Source: Paulownia fortunei
Lineage: Eukaryota; Streptophyta; Magnoliopsida; Lamiales; Paulowniaceae
Assembly (NCBI GenBank): GCA_019321725.1
Contig: CM033118.1
Location: 12,240,071-12,304,070 of the forward strand
Direction: 5' to 3'
DNA length: 64,000 bases
A model generated the notes under the pieces. The model was given only the letters and a program-made list of their open reading frames with translations, was not told the DNA's origin and did not search any database. Position 1 is the stretch's first letter. Each line of letters starts with the position of its first letter. The position numbers were made by a program, and so were the translations under genes. Positions 1 to 12,639 of this stretch are shown piece by piece.

Positions 1-860
1 AATGACCCGAAGATTCATATGAAAAAAGATGAGATCAAGAATTACCTAAAGAATCATCTGAAAAAGATGAGATCAAAGATGAGGTCAAGAATAACTCAAT
101 GAGTAATAAAAAAGTGAGGTCAAGAATGAACCACATACTTATTTGTAAAAGATGAGGTCAACATGGTCAATTAAAAAAATAATCTTGATGACTCTTATGA
201 AAAAGTCGAGGTCAATTTGATTTATTGAGGAAAAAATAATGACCATTTCAACAAGATAGCCTCAAAAAGCCTAAGTATTGAGGTCATTCTATTAATCACG
301 TAGATGAAGAGATTATTCTAAAAAAGAATGATCATTTTGAGAAGATAGCCTCGAAAAAGGCTATGTATTGAGGTCATTCTTAATGACCACGTAGATGAAG
401 AGGTCACTGGGGAAAAGAATTGCCATTTCAACAAGATAGCCTTGAAAAAGCTAAGTATTGAAGTCATTCTTAATGACTACGTAAATGAAGAGGTCAATCT
501 AAAAAAGAATGATCATTTCTAGAAGATAGCCTTTTGAGGGTAAGTAATGGAGCCACCCATGAATAGGTAATTCTGAAAAAGAATGACCATTTTGAGAAGT
601 TAACAAGTATTGACGTCATTCCTCATGACCACATAGATGAAGAGTTCATTCTGAAAAAGAATGACCATTTAAGAAGATAGTCTTTTAAGGCTAAGTATTG
701 AGGTCATTCTTAATAACCTTGTAAATGAAGAGGTTATTGTAAAAAAGAATGACCATTTCGAGAAGATAACCTTTTTGAGGCTAAGTACTAAGGTTATTCT
801 TATGACCATGTAAATGATGAGCTCATTTTGAGAAAGAATAATCATTAACATTTTGTTTCA
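1..860 (+). repeat. Tandem array of about 90-base units
   Basis: The motif GAYCATTT preceded by AAAAAGAA recurs at about 241, 331, 422, 511, 584, 662, 751 and 841, giving a period near 90 bases; two units are shortened to about 73-78. Most units carry a small inverted repeat, GGTCATT, a short spacer, then AATGACC, and a motif close to GTAGATGAAGAGGTCA. Bases 1-235 hold shorter, more irregular versions built on GATGAGGTCAAGAAT. Tandem repeats of this kind are known near the 3' end of Tat-lineage (Ogre/Retand-like) gypsy elements, and the LTR-like sequence that follows fits that reading. Confidence 0.75.
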
Positions 861-1790
861 TCAAAGCGTTTCAGGAAAATCCCCTGACATCTCCTCCAAG
901 GTTTTGTAGCCAGATATAACAACTCATAAAGGCAAGTTCATGTTCAACATAGAGATCACGTGTGACCTCAAGCTCCCTTGGTTAGTCAATGATGATATCC
1001 TAGTTTTCATCCCTATTCAAATGACTAGTAGTCCTCGTCCTATTTCTCAAACAAGCGATCTGACAAAAATCAAACATTTGATCTGACAAAGACCAACTAA
1101 AAATCCAGAAAAATCAATCATGAATGAAAGGCCCAACACCACGATCTAAGAAAGATCGATAATTGATCTATGAGAAGATTTGTCTAAAAAATACAAAACC
1201 GACAAACTAGTTGAACATATTAATGACCCAAATTAGAGCATGCTTAAATGACAGTTTTCAAGGCCATTAATTAACCTAGAAATCAATAGAGTAATGATAG
1301 GAAAAATCCCAATATACCATTTTACCTCTTTATGATGGCCAAAATGTTCAAATAGGACAAGATTTATGTCTTTTTATGTAGGTTCTTACCCGACCTCAAG
1401 ATCGAGTCCAACCTGGATCACAAACCATTTATCATCCTAACATTCGTACACCAAATCTCTCAGATCATGACACTTATCTGAATAAGGAGGAGCCACACCC
1501 ATACCTAACTATCGATAAATAGTCCCCATATGATTCATTATAAGGTAATTGGTATTTTTGACTTAACTTTTTAACTTGATCTTAGCGACCTAACGACCTT
1601 ACTAACTTAAGCAATAGAGGTTCTTACATGTGGACGACCCTAGCTAGCTGATGTGTGTTCTTATAATAAAGTCGATCCTGACTTAAAATTTTTAGATTGT
1701 TAATCAGGCTCATCTCAACTCGACCTTAGAGGTCTGACCCGACCCCGATCAATAAGGTAATACTAATTTTCCAAATCATATACCATCTAC
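861..1790 (+). mobile_element. 3' untranslated region and 3' LTR-like part of a Tat-type gypsy element
   Basis: No coding sequence is visible. Around 1513 a TATA-like ATAAATAGTCCCC is followed by a layout resembling the clearer Tat LTR at the right edge of the window (ATAAATAGGTCCC near 63684). Shared landmarks, in order, are the TATA box, an AAGGTAATT/AAGTAAGTC stretch and a GAGGTT or GAGGGTTTT stretch. I infer the LTR covers roughly 1290-1790. The ends are not sharp and no target duplication could be identified, so the call rests on similarity of layout only. Confidence 0.4.
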
Positions 1791-2039
1791 AAAATAATTA
1801 ACTTATAAAACAAATGCAATTGCAGGGTCAAAATTTCTATGATTTTGCCTTGAGGGTATTCTAATTTAATAATGTTAATATTTTACAGCCTATTTTATCG
1901 AAAGTACGTATTTGATAGATTAATTATAGATTGGTTAATTTAGATAACATTATTTTGATAATTAGCTACCATTTTTACAAAAATATGTGTTTTCTAATGG
2001 GTTTGTAAAATCATGGGACTATGCATAATAGAAATTTAA
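1791..2039. other. AT-rich sequence with no recognised feature
   Basis: This is a short AT-rich stretch between the Tat-like LTR and the copia LTR. No gene, repeat or clear element end was seen. Confidence 0.4.
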
Positions 2040-4138
2040 AATTTAAAGCATGCATAAATAATTTACAACATATAGTCCCAGATTTGATGTGATTAATCGG
2101 TTCGCACCTGAACATTTTATTTAATTAAAATTAAAGATTTTTGCAATTATACCTGAATTGAGTCATTTGGTTGATGAAGCTGATTTTGAACGATTCAACT
2201 CATGACTATATCATAAATGGTTTATCGTAGAAATTCAAATATCTTTCCTCTGATGGTATCTACATAACTAGCAAGACCACAATTGAATATTTTTGCTAAA
2301 AGATATTAAATATTTTTTTCTAATCTAAACTATTAGGAGTGATGATTAATTCCAATATCAATTAGGTGACAAGAGAATTAATCAAGTATCAAAAGGTTTG
2401 GAACCAAATGATAGAACAAAGAAGACTAGAGAGAAAATAAGAGAATGGGTGTGTATTATTGCAATAGAGGGGGGGCCAAATTCTCTTGTGTTCTCCAACA
2501 CTAAATTTCAGCACTCGTGATGTATATTTATATATCAGTTATTCTTTGACCTAATTTCATTAGGAATCAAATCCCCTTCCTATTTTATATCTAATTTGTT
2601 TCTTTCAAAGACATGTCTTTGATTACTTTCCTATTAAGACTCGAGGACTTAATTGGTTTTCATCTAAGAAATGTAGTTTTTAATTCATAATTAAAGACTA
2701 CCAGTATGCCTCTCCTACGAGCCCATTAATCTTGGGCTTTCTAACTAATTAATATATATTAATTAATCAAGCTCAATTAAATTAGTTCATTTAGTCCACC
2801 TAATTAAATAGGCCCAATATAAATAATCTCATTACTTTTATTATTTAAATTAATTTAACCCTTTAAATTAATTTAATATCCATTAATTAATTGATCCAAT
2901 CAATTAATTAATTACTCTCAAGAAGCCCCTAATATTTATTATATCCAATTAATTAATTTTATTATTTAATTAAATAAATTAATTTAACTTTTTGAATTAA
3001 TTATAGCTCCAAGTTAATTTATATCCATTAATTAACTCAATCCAATTTCTTAGATAATGATTTGGATATAAGTGAGCCATCTCATTTTGTGTATGACCTA
3101 TTAAGTTCACAATTAAGCTAGCAGTGAGCTTGCAACTATTTCAACTTAGTAAATATACATAAAAAATATTCTAATTAAATAATTTAATTAATTAATCTAT
3201 CTAGAAATTAACTCCTTAACTCCAAAGACCTCATAAGTCAAGGGAAGCACCTAGAAGTGCATCTTGACTATCTAATCTTAAGTAAATTAGCAAGCGAACC
3301 TATTTCTATTATGAGTACTGTGTAAGTTCAGTCCTTCCATCAATTAACCTCGCGATTAAATCTAGGTCATAGATTATTAGTCAAAAAACCTATTTGATTT
3401 AATAACTATGGTTTTATTTCTAGTCATATTGACTCTTGATGAATTATCAGACATTTCCCCGTCTAATCTCCATCATGTTCGGGTTGGAGACTTATGAGTT
3501 AAGGACCATAAAATACATAAGAGATTCAACTGTTGTACTAAATAGGTGATGGATCCTATATTGGCAACTCATTAACATCCATATATGAAGATCATATAGC
3601 TAATATAAGCATTTTGTGATTGTCATACAATTGGAAAATATATCAAAGCATATCATGTCGTGCATAAGGCTACCATGATGCCTCAAGCCTAATTACTAAT
3701 TCATACACTATCGTAACTAAAAATTCTCATTGGATGAATATCATTTCCAATTGAGAATTTTCCATGGGCCACTTTGGTATACTCATTCCCCAATGAGTAA
3801 CTGCATATATGCACTAGCATCCTCATACCAATGACTATGGAGGGAGACATCCTTTTTTTTTTGAACATATATCAAGTGTGTGAGTCTTTACGGGCTTATT
3901 GATGCCCTATCTCAAAGAACTCAAGTCTTGGAACTAGTTTAAGACTATAGCAATAAAGGCATATTCTATGATCGCTATCATATGTGCGACCATGCCCCAC
4001 AGTATGGTCTAGGACTTTATCTAATTTACTAACATAATTAAAGAAAAATGCTAATATTATTAATATATTTTGAATAAGACTATTTTTTTAAGAGTGTAAT
4101 AGCGGTCACTAATTGGCTCACCTGACACTACCATAACA
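2040..4138 (-). mobile_element. 3' LTR of Copia-1 (decayed)
   Basis: Read on the minus strand, the LTR begins TGTTATGGTAGTGTCAGG at 4138, matching the start of the intact Copia-B LTR at 47596 (TGTTAGAGTAGTGCCTG). Blocks of homology to the Copia-B LTR follow in the same order, including TTAATTAA-rich stretches, the segment around 2245 matching CTCTAATGGTATCCACA, and the block near 2190 matching AACGATTCAA. The low-coordinate end is diverged and is set only approximately. The copy contains the 319-base block that is missing from the left Copia-B LTR. Confidence 0.7.
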
Positions 4139-4229
4139 ATCTTACACTTGCGCTAGCGCCAATTCCCCATGTACTCAGGCCCATCTTCTTAAAATGTCCT
4201 TCGATTACCTTTTATGCTAAGGGCTTAGT

Positions 4230-4640
4230 TAGTGGATTTTCTATGTTTCTGTAGAGGTAACTCTCTCTATTTTGATATTGCCTCTACCATTGATATCCCT
4301 AATCAGATGGTATCACCTCATGATGTGCTTGGATCTTTGATTAGATTTGGGGCCTTTCCTTGTGAAATCGCCTCATTGTTATCACAATACAAAGGTACTG
4401 GATCAACAATGAATGGAATTATACCCAAAGCGTGGATGAAGTTCCTTATCCAAACACCTTCTTTCACAACATCACATCTAATGTTGTATTCAACCTCGTT
4501 GGTGGAATACAAAGTCGTCTCCTGCTTAGAGCTCTTTTAGTTGATCGCCCCACCATTTATGGTGAAAACAAATCCAGACATTGACTTCGAATCATCTACA
4601 TCAGACTAAAAACTAGAATTTGTAAAGCCTTCTAGTTTCA
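4230..4640 (-). pseudogene. Copia-1 RNase H fragment
   Basis: On the minus strand the frame at 4318-4512 reads STNEVEYNIRC, then KEGVWIRNFI, then PLYCDNNEAIS. This is the copia RNase H pattern, in which the family has S-T-x-E-A-E-Y, E-x-x-W-x-x-x-x-L and C-D-N-x-A. The upstream part, GFVFTINGGA, continues to about 4600. The conserved Glu and Asp positions can still be read. The frame is broken at both ends, so no RNase H can be made. The same domain occurs in Copia-3, Copia-A and Copia-B. Confidence 0.8.
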
Positions 4641-5660
4641 ACTCTCCACTGCTATAAACCAAGATCAAATTCTTAGTCAATTGTAAGTACTTGAGGATTA
4701 TTTTTATAGATTTCTAGTGTTGCTCGCCTGGATTGCACTGATATCTACTTGTGACACTCATAGTATATGCGACATCAGGCCTAGTACATAGCATAGCATA
4801 CATTATGCTTCTAATAACAGATGCATAAGGCATATATGTCATCCTCTCCTTTTCCTCAGAAGTGTTTAGGGACATAGACTTAGAGAAAGAAAACCATAAC
4901 TCTTAGGGAGAAATCCCCTCTTAGACTCCTCCATGCTGAACCTCTTCAGCATCTTATCTATGTACATGGATTGGGACAGTCCAATCATCCTCTTAGATCT
5001 GTATCTATAGATCTTAATCCCTAAAAGTATAGGATGTTCTCCCGAATCCTTTATGGAGAACTGAGTAGACAACTAAGCCTTTGTTAACTACAACATCCTT
5101 ACATCCTACCCAATGAGTAGGATGTCATTAACATAAAGGACAATAAATACAACTATGCTCCCACTAACCTTCTTGTACACACATGGCTTACCTAAATTCT
5201 TGAGAAAATTAATTAATTTGATTACCACATCGAATCGGATATTCTAGCTTTGGGAAGAATATTTGAGTCCAAAAATAGATCTAAAGCTTGTATTCTTCAC
5301 TTTATTTGGATATGAAGCCCTCTAGTACCTACATGTAGATCTTTTCCTCAATGTTCTCATTAAGAAAGACAATCTTCATATCCATCTGTCACATATCATA
5401 GTAAAAATACACTAATATGGCTAGTAAGATTCAAATAGATTTAAGCATCGCCACTAGTGAGAAGGTTTTCTCCTAGTCAACACCTTGTCTTTAAGTATAA
5501 CTCTTCACAACCAGTCGTGTCTTATAAGTTGCTACCTCTTCATCTACTCCAAGCTTCTTCTTGTGGACTCATTTGCAGCCAATGGGTACAATACTCTATG
5601 TTGGGTCCACCAAGGTCTATACATTGTTGTAGTACATGGAGTCCATCTTGATTTGCATAA
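4640..5660 (-). pseudogene. Copia-1 reverse transcriptase remnant
   Basis: Three pieces of a copia reverse transcriptase can be read on the minus strand. The stretch 4866-5072 contains FSIKDSGEHPILLGIKIYR and SQSMYIDKMLKRFSMEES. The stretch near 5098-5150 is the catalytic loop, read as VLYVNDILLIG, where the family has YVDD; the first catalytic Asp is Asn here. The stretch near 5480-5600 gives the N-terminal TYKTRLVVKSYT. Frameshifts separate the pieces. The changed catalytic residue and the breaks both mark a dead copy. Confidence 0.75.
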
Positions 5661-6119
5661 TATCTTGCCATCTCCCCAAATTGATGTCCGACATCATTTC
5701 TCCATAGTTCCTTAGATCACTATCTAAGGACTGTCTTTTATTGTTGTTCTCTAACAAAAGACCATACCTTTTAAGAGGCCTCAAATCCTTTTAGATCTCC
5801 TAGAAGGATGTGCAAGAGAAGTATTAGCTGGTGGTAGTTGCGATACTACTATCTCTTATAGGAATTATTGTGGCTCTTGAATTTCTTCAAGTTCTACAAC
5901 TTCGCTATTTCTATCCAATAGAAACCCCTCCTCAAGGAATATTGTATTTCTTGAAACAAATACCTTTTGTTCCGATGGGTCATAGAAATACTATCCAGTG
6001 GGTTCATTTGGATACCCCACAAACTTGTGTAAGATGGATCTACTATCCAACTTTTGTCCCACTTGTTGCTTCACACAAGCAGGGCAACCCCATAGCCTAA
6101 GTTATTTATAAGAAGGGGT

Positions 6120-6720
6120 ACTATCATACCACATCATTGCGGTGTTTTAGGCACCAACTTCGATGGTACTCTATTTATAGAGCATAGCCCCATATTGAAA
6201 AAAGAAGTCCAATGAAGCTCATCATGGACCGAACCATGTCTAACAATGTTTGGTTCTTATGCTCAGCTACTCTATTAAGTTGTGGAGTTGTAGGTATAGT
6301 CCACTGCGAGAGAATCTCATTCTCTTTTAAATAACCAAGAAAATTTGAACTCATGTATTCGCCTTCTCGATCAAATCAAATAGTCTTTATACTTTGCCTA
6401 GTTTGTTTCTCCACTTCATGCCTTAAATCTTTGAACTTATCAAAAGCTTCAAACTTGTAGCTTAAAAGGTACACATCCAAACCTTGAGTAATCTTCAGTA
6501 AAGGTAATGAAATATTGGTAGTTCCCTTGAGCACTAATGCTTAGTGGCCCATATACATCCATATGGATCAAATTCAAGGGATTTGCAGCATGTGCCACCT
6601 GTCCAACACATGGTGACTTGGTCATCTTTTTCTTTAGGAAATACTCACAAGTTGACATTTCTTAATTGTCTGAAGGCCAAGTAATTGTGCCAATTTGCAA
6701 ACTATCTTCTTGGAGATATG
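6120..6720 (-). pseudogene. Copia-1 integrase remnant
   Basis: The minus-strand frame 6449-6658 reads CEYFLKKKMTKSP, then HMDVYGPLSISAQGNYQYFI and TFTEDYSRFGCV. This is the end of the zinc-binding part and the start of the catalytic core of a copia integrase; the Asp of HMDVYGP is the first core acidic residue. Sequence on toward 6120 matches the downstream integrase part by comparison with Copia-A. The reading frame is interrupted throughout. Confidence 0.75.
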
Positions 6721-7199
6721 ACCTAGTCTAGCATATCACAAGCATGGGAAATATGATTATCTAATTTTCTTTTATTTTGTTGAACATGAAAGGTGGAGTT
6801 TTGTAGTGTGATAGAATATAAAACATACTCCAGTACAAATTAATGAAGAACCTAAAAAAATAGAACAACTTCTAATAGAAATAAAAAAACTATAACAGTA
6901 TCTATCCAAAACTAGAATAGAGATGATGTTCTTTATTATTTTAGGAATGTAAATATAATTATTTGAATCTATCCTAGCTCCATCGCCTAATGCTAAGTAG
7001 ATTATCCCGATGGCTAATACAACAACTTTTGCACCATTCCCCAGCCACAGAGTAGTCCTCCTCTAGTTAGCTTTCTGCTTTTTGTCATTGCCTGCAAGTT
7101 ATTGCAAAGCTGAGAACCACATCCAGTATCTAATACCTAACAAACATCATTAACTAAAGTGTTAACTTCAACACAATACATACTAGAATCATTCTGGCG

Positions 7200-7927
7200 A
7201 CTTATAAGGTATTTTTTCCAGTTCATCTTCCAATTCCCCGACTTGCCGCAATAGTGGCACTTATCATTGACTTTAGAACCCTTAGCTACTCTACCGAAGG
7301 CCTTCAAGGTTTTACCCTTCTTAGAAGACCTTTTTTCTTCCCTTTCTTTGGCTTTTTAGCCATAGATTGGGATGAAGAGGCAACAAGGCTTATCCTTCTT
7401 AATGCATGTTGAAGTTTACCATAAAGACATCAAATGAGAGTGATAGAGACTCCAAGATGAGATCCATGTAGAGTTCATTGTCCATAACGACTCTAAGGGA
7501 CTCGAGCCTTTCAATAAGGCCTATCATTTTGAGCCTACGGTCTTGGACTAGAGAGAATTTTGTCATACGACATTGAAAAAGCTATCAAGACTTGATATGT
7601 CGCCTGCCAGTTGTGTTCACATACAACTCTTGCAAGTGAAGATGAATATCGGCAGCATCTGCCATATTCATATGTTGTCTCTACAATTTATTAACATTAA
7701 TGTTATTATATAGCACCGAGCTTGCAATTCATCCTCAATGTGCTAGTGGAACTCTACAAGCTCTTGTTCAATGGTGTCTGCCGGTACAACTGGCGGTGAC
7801 GTATATCGAGATCATAAGCCCTCTTTCTGGACTAGAGAACAATACGAAGGTTCTTAAACTAATAGAAGTAGTTGGGACCAGTTAATTTATTGGCATCTAT
7901 AATAGATGCTAGTGAATTTTTGGCCAT
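7200..7927 (-). pseudogene. Copia-1 gag remnant with zinc knuckle
   Basis: On the minus strand an ATG at 7927 starts MAKNSLASIIDANKLTGPNY, the usual N-terminus of this copia gag family, and is followed by stops and frameshifts. Near 7230-7290 the minus strand reads CHYCGKSGNW, a damaged CCHC zinc knuckle in which the His is Asn. The order, gag before integrase, agrees with the other domains. Gag would package element RNA in cytoplasmic particles; this copy cannot. Confidence 0.65.
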
Positions 7928-8951
7928 TTTTGAGATCTAATCAACAAAACATGCGAGATAGGAAAATAAGTATTCATTCGATAATATATTCATTTATATA
8001 TGGTCTTTAATTATAAATATCTCTCATTATTTTTTTCAAATCTCATCATCCTCTATAGGTAAATCATATTTTCTAGCAAGCTTAAGGTTCAATTAATATT
8101 TTACATGCCCAAGAATATGAGATCATATAAAATATTAAAAGGTAGACAACAACCTTGTTAATTAAATCATATGCAACCTCCATAATATTTTGCCTCACTG
8201 CTTCCCATATACCCCAATAATATGACAACATATGGTACTAAGTGTCAAATAATACCCATTAAACTTCTATGTAGATGAAACATCTAAACATTACACGACT
8301 CATAGATGTCGATAAAGATGAGTCCATCGCAAGGAAATCTCCATGCTTAATAGAGATCACAACTTTTCATTGTTTAGGCATCCAAGACTCATGGATAATA
8401 TCCTAAATGTGGTAGCATCATCATATCCTTTACTTTTGATGAAAGGCATGGACGATTGGACCTAGCCTAATTTTGTCCATTTTTGCATGATATAGAATTT
8501 TAAAAATTCTTAAACTTGACTTTCAAATAAGGGTTAATTTTATAATTCCAAGACCTCATCTATTAGATTTGTTTATTTAAGGTTGCAATATCCTAATGAT
8601 TGCAAGCATAATAAAAAGAAAAGCACTAAATAAATCTATACGTGCACCTACCATACATACATAATAAAGGATGGTTATGAGGCATATCCTAAGCAATCCA
8701 TTCGAGCCAAAGTGAATTTAGGTTTATCTAAGGGTGGCAATTCAAATGATAAAAGATACTATCTATTAAATAAATGCATCACCCATACATTCATGGGCCT
8801 TTATTCCATACTTTCTCTATCTTGCTCATTCTTCTTCTGAAACAAAAAGAAAACCTCACGTCCTAATTCCACTCTAACTACAAAAGCTACTTATAACAAG
8901 AACCCTTTGAATTTCTTCCAAGGGGAAGTACATATGAGGGAGGTGGAATTT

Positions 8952-11284
8952 TGTAACACCCCTTAACCTAACTGTAGAGCCTAAACAAATTAATATAGTT
9001 AAGTCAAGAAATGTTAACCTTTTACCAATACTAGAGTTACGATTTTAATAAAAAGTTCCCTTTTTGGTTATATTAAGAAAATTACTTGAATTCATTTGTT
9101 GTTTCATATCATTTTAAACACACCATTTACATAAAAACAAATTGAGTACATGATGCTATTATCCCGTCTATAGTTTAGCACATTTGTTTATAAAATCATA
9201 ATAGAGCAACTTATTTAAAAATAAAAATAAAGTTTTCAAAATAGCCTATAAAAACTGTTCAAAATATAGTATATGAACAAATCTCTATTTGGCCGCTCTG
9301 GAAACTCAGTCAACCTCTAAACCTGTACATTTTCACCTGTATCACAAGAATCTAATGACCTAAAAATTCAGTAAGGTGAAACTAATGCAACAACAAATAT
9401 AGTACATGTAAATCTCATCAATCATTAAATATATTGTTCAAGTCATTGACTTTCTTTCATTAATCATTCTTTCGGGTACCCTTGAAGTATGCTACTTAAC
9501 TGATAGTGATAGATCGTGATTTTTGAAACCTGTTCATAATGATTGGCCAATAAGAGAAATAATACGGTGTTTTCATACTTGGGTTTTTAACCTCATGTAT
9601 TAGCCGTATTCTATCTCATTCATTGTGCTTTTCCTATTTTGGGTTTTCAACCTCAATTGTTTGTCATATTTTATTAGGTCCACTGGTCCCTCTTGCGTCA
9701 TTTGCCTAATCGGACCATCAATCAAGTACCATACTTTATTTTCAAAAACTTCACCATATTCTTGATAGTATCATGTTTCATGAACCGTAAATGCATCAAA
9801 CATTATAACATTGGACAACTATTGACAATCACATTAAGATATGAACAACATTATATAATTCTTGTGATACAACAAATGAAAGTTTCAATTTACCTCAAGT
9901 ACACTTTGTGCTAAGTGAAAAGGTTAGTTTCTTTGAAAGATAGGATGTGCTAAAGGCCTAATATAATGAAATCATATATATTTCAATATCCTTTTAATCA
10001 ATCACACAATCTAACCTAATTAAAATCATACACACTTTTTTATCTTTTGTAAACAATCACATATTAATTACATGACTTTAAAAATAATGCGTACTCTATA
10101 TTTACTAGTAATTCAAGACACTGAATATTAAGGCAGCACTAAATCACTAATAATTCAAACATAAAATATTATGGCAACCCACAAATCATGAACACAATCC
10201 AATATAACGTGACGTATACTTAGTTCTAACTTAAATTGATTCTAACCATCAATTAAGCAAACTAATTGCTATTGTTCAAAACCATTCATAGGCACTTTCA
10301 AAAATAATATAGGCATTACAAGATCAATAAAAACAAGTAAGTTAAGCATATTTTATTAGGCTATCTATTTTTGCTAGAAACTAACTTAACTAGCTTGGTT
10401 TTAGCTTCAAGTCTATCTCACTTGAGTTTTCAATCATACAAAAGATACTAAATCATGTAACCATCCAAGACACTATAGATTCATCAAAAGAAACATTGAA
10501 AAAGAACATACCTTGATTAGATTGGAATTAAACTTCAAAATTAATAGTTTTCAAACTTAAAATGGTAGAAACTTGCTCTTGTTTGTGTTATATGGATTCC
10601 TATGGATTGGATTCAACCTTTTTGAGTATGAGAGTGTAGAAATTTGGGAAAAACTTTGGAGAAGAATGGCTGGTCATTTTTTAGGAGTTTCCACAAGAAA
10701 TGTAGATATAAATGATTTCTTTGCCATTTCAAAGAGAGGTAAGATGAGGGTGGTAATTGGTTGTCTCATGTTTGGTGTCTCCTCATACCAAACCCATGTT
10801 TATGGGCTAGGGAGATGACAAGAATTAATGCTTTGGTAATCAATTGTAATGTAGTTTAGAATGATTTGATACAACCCAGTCCTATCAATCAAATTGCACC
10901 ATTTTGCATACTTTTAGTTTTTAAACAAATGTGACATATCTCAAGCAAATATTTAAGCAAAAAATCACTATGGAATGTAACTAGTATGGAGCAATACAAA
11001 TAAATCATTTCATGGCCATTCAACACATCAATCTTTCTTATTCGAGATACCGATCTTTTCATTGAAAAAAGGCACTTAAGGAATATGTTAAATCAAGAAA
11101 TAAAAATTTGATCTCATATTTCATGCTAATGCATGTTAAAGCATAAAGAGATCATAAATAACAATTATTCATGTTCAAGCAATCTTGTTATTTTTATGAC
11201 ATAATCCAATAATGTATATGGATTAGATGCACATTCATGTAAGATGCTTATTATTGGTTATGTAGGAGATAATTGGGCATTACA
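8952..11284 (-). mobile_element. 3' LTR of a chromovirus (Ty3/gypsy, Del/Tekay-like)
   Basis: The low end is TGTAACACCCC at 8952, the complement of an LTR ending GGGGTGTTACA. The high end on the minus strand begins TGTAATGCCCA at 11284 and is preceded by a purine tract, AAGGAAGAAAGGAT. Such TGTAAYRCCC/GGGYGTTACA termini are typical of plant chromovirus LTRs. The length is about 2.3 kb. A small frame on the + strand at 10573-10818 lies inside the LTR and has no recognisable domain. No second LTR was found upstream of the pol region, so the element is truncated. Confidence 0.7.
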
Positions 11285-11329
11285 ATCCTTTCTTCCTTAT
11301 AAAAATTATGTCCTTGAAATTCGACATAC

Positions 11330-11490
11330 TAAATATTTCTGGATACTTGCTCTGCATTTCTTCTTCTCTTTTCCATGTGGTCTCTTCTACCGAATGATTC
11401 CCCCACAAAACTTTAATGAGTCGAATCTTTTTTGTTCTCAATTTCTTTTCCTTTTAGTCCAAAATTTGCATTGGTTTCTCTTTATAAGCT
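11330..11490 (-). pseudogene. Chromodomain-like integrase C-terminus
   Basis: Read on the minus strand this gives KPMQILD, a stop, then KKLRTKKIRLIKVLWGNHSV and EETTWKREEEMQSKYPE. The pattern K-V-x-W-x-N-H-x-x-E-E-x-T-W-E is the end of the integrase polyprotein in chromoviruses, where the domain is thought to guide insertion to marked chromatin. It sits directly before the purine tract and LTR, as expected. An in-frame stop lies before the motif. Confidence 0.7.
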
Positions 11491-11639
11491 AAATCAGAAG
11501 TTAATTCAAATGGTTCATAACTCAACACATGAGAGGGGTTTGAAATATACTTCCTTAACATAGACACATAGAAAATATTGTGAACACTAGATAATGATGG
11601 AGGTAAGGCCACTCTATAAGCTTTATCACCAACTTTTTA

Positions 11640-12620
11640 AAAAATCTCCAATGGGTCGACATAGCTTGGGCTGAGTTTTCCTTTCTTTCCAAATCTCATG
11701 ACACCTTTCATGGGAGTTACTTTTAAGAATACATGATCCCTAATGACAAACTTTAAATCTTTTCACCATTTATCTGCATAACTTTTCTGTCTACTTTGCG
11801 CAATCTATATTCTATCTCGTATCTTCTTCACTACCATAGCAGTATGTTGAACCATTTCTGGACTAGGTAGGTTTCTCTCTCCAACTTCATCCCAATGACC
11901 AGATATCTATATTTCCTTCCATATAATATTTCATAAGGCGTCATTCAAGTTGTTGATTGGTAGCTATTATAAATAAACTCCACTAATGGAAGCCTCGCAT
12001 CCCAACTCCCTTGATAATCTAGCACAGAAGCTCTTAACATATCTTCTAATATCTTAATAACCCTATTTGATTGTCCATCACTCTGTGGATGAAATGTTGT
12101 ACTAAATACAAGTTTTGTTCTTATGGCACTGTGTAAGATCTTCCAAAATATAGATGATCTCTGTCGAATACAATTGAAATTAGCCCTCTATATAACCTGA
12201 CTATTTCTTTAATATACTGTTGCGCATACTGGTCCATATTATATGTGGATTTCATCGAAAGAAAATGGGATGATTTAGTTAATCTATTAGCAATCACCCA
12301 CATGAAATTATAAAGCACAAAGTCTATTGTAATGTGCTCCCATTTCCACTCTAGAATCAACAAAAGTCTCAGCAACCCTACTGGTCTTTGATGTTCAATC
12401 TTAACTTGTTGATAAGTTAGACATTCAACAACAAACTTTGCTATATCTCTCTTCATTTTAGTCCATTAATAATATTGTTGTAAGTCTTTATATATTTTTG
12501 TGCTACTTGGGTGCACTAAATAAGGAGTAGTATGAGCTTTTTCTAAAATGTCTCCTTTCATGGCCTTGTCAAATGGCATGCACAACTCCCTTTATATCAA
12601 ATAATTCTAACATTTGTAAC
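11640..12620 (-). pseudogene. Chromovirus integrase remnant
   Basis: The minus-strand frame 12121-12456 contains MKRDIAKFVVECLTYQQVK and EHQRPVGLL, followed by EWKWEHITIDFV. This matches the zinc-binding end (C-x-x-C changed to C-L-T-Y) and the start of the catalytic core of gypsy integrases. The second Cys of the zinc finger is Tyr. Further core sequence continues in broken frames toward 11640. Confidence 0.8.
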
Positions 12621-12639
12621 AGAGAATTCTAGCCTCTTT

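Larger units (their letters stand above)
4139..8945 (-). mobile_element. Copia-1 internal region, Ty1/copia, minus strand
   Basis: Next to the LTR on the minus strand lies a purine-rich tract (GCAAGTGTAAGAT, at 4139-4151) in the expected polypurine position. Reading the minus strand downward from 7927 the order is gag, integrase, reverse transcriptase, RNase H, as in Ty1/copia. Every domain carries stops and frameshifts. The stretch 7928-8945 is untranslated leader; it matches the reverse complement of 50560-51330 in Copia-B, with shared blocks near 8240-8345 and 8706-8800. The 5' LTR is missing: homology stops where the chromovirus LTR begins at 8952. Confidence 0.8.

Noticed and set aside
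241..860. CRISPR-like regular repeats
   Set aside because: The whole 90-base unit repeats, with no unique spacers, and the context is a plant retrotransposon.
4232..4540. A + strand frame of 102 codons
   Set aside because: It is antisense to the Copia-1 RNase H on the minus strand and has no domain of its own. The same applies to + frames at 42874-43176 and 32741-33022 over RNase H and reverse transcriptase.
5457..6100. Three overlapping + strand frames
   Set aside because: They are antisense to Copia-1 reverse transcriptase and linker sequence.
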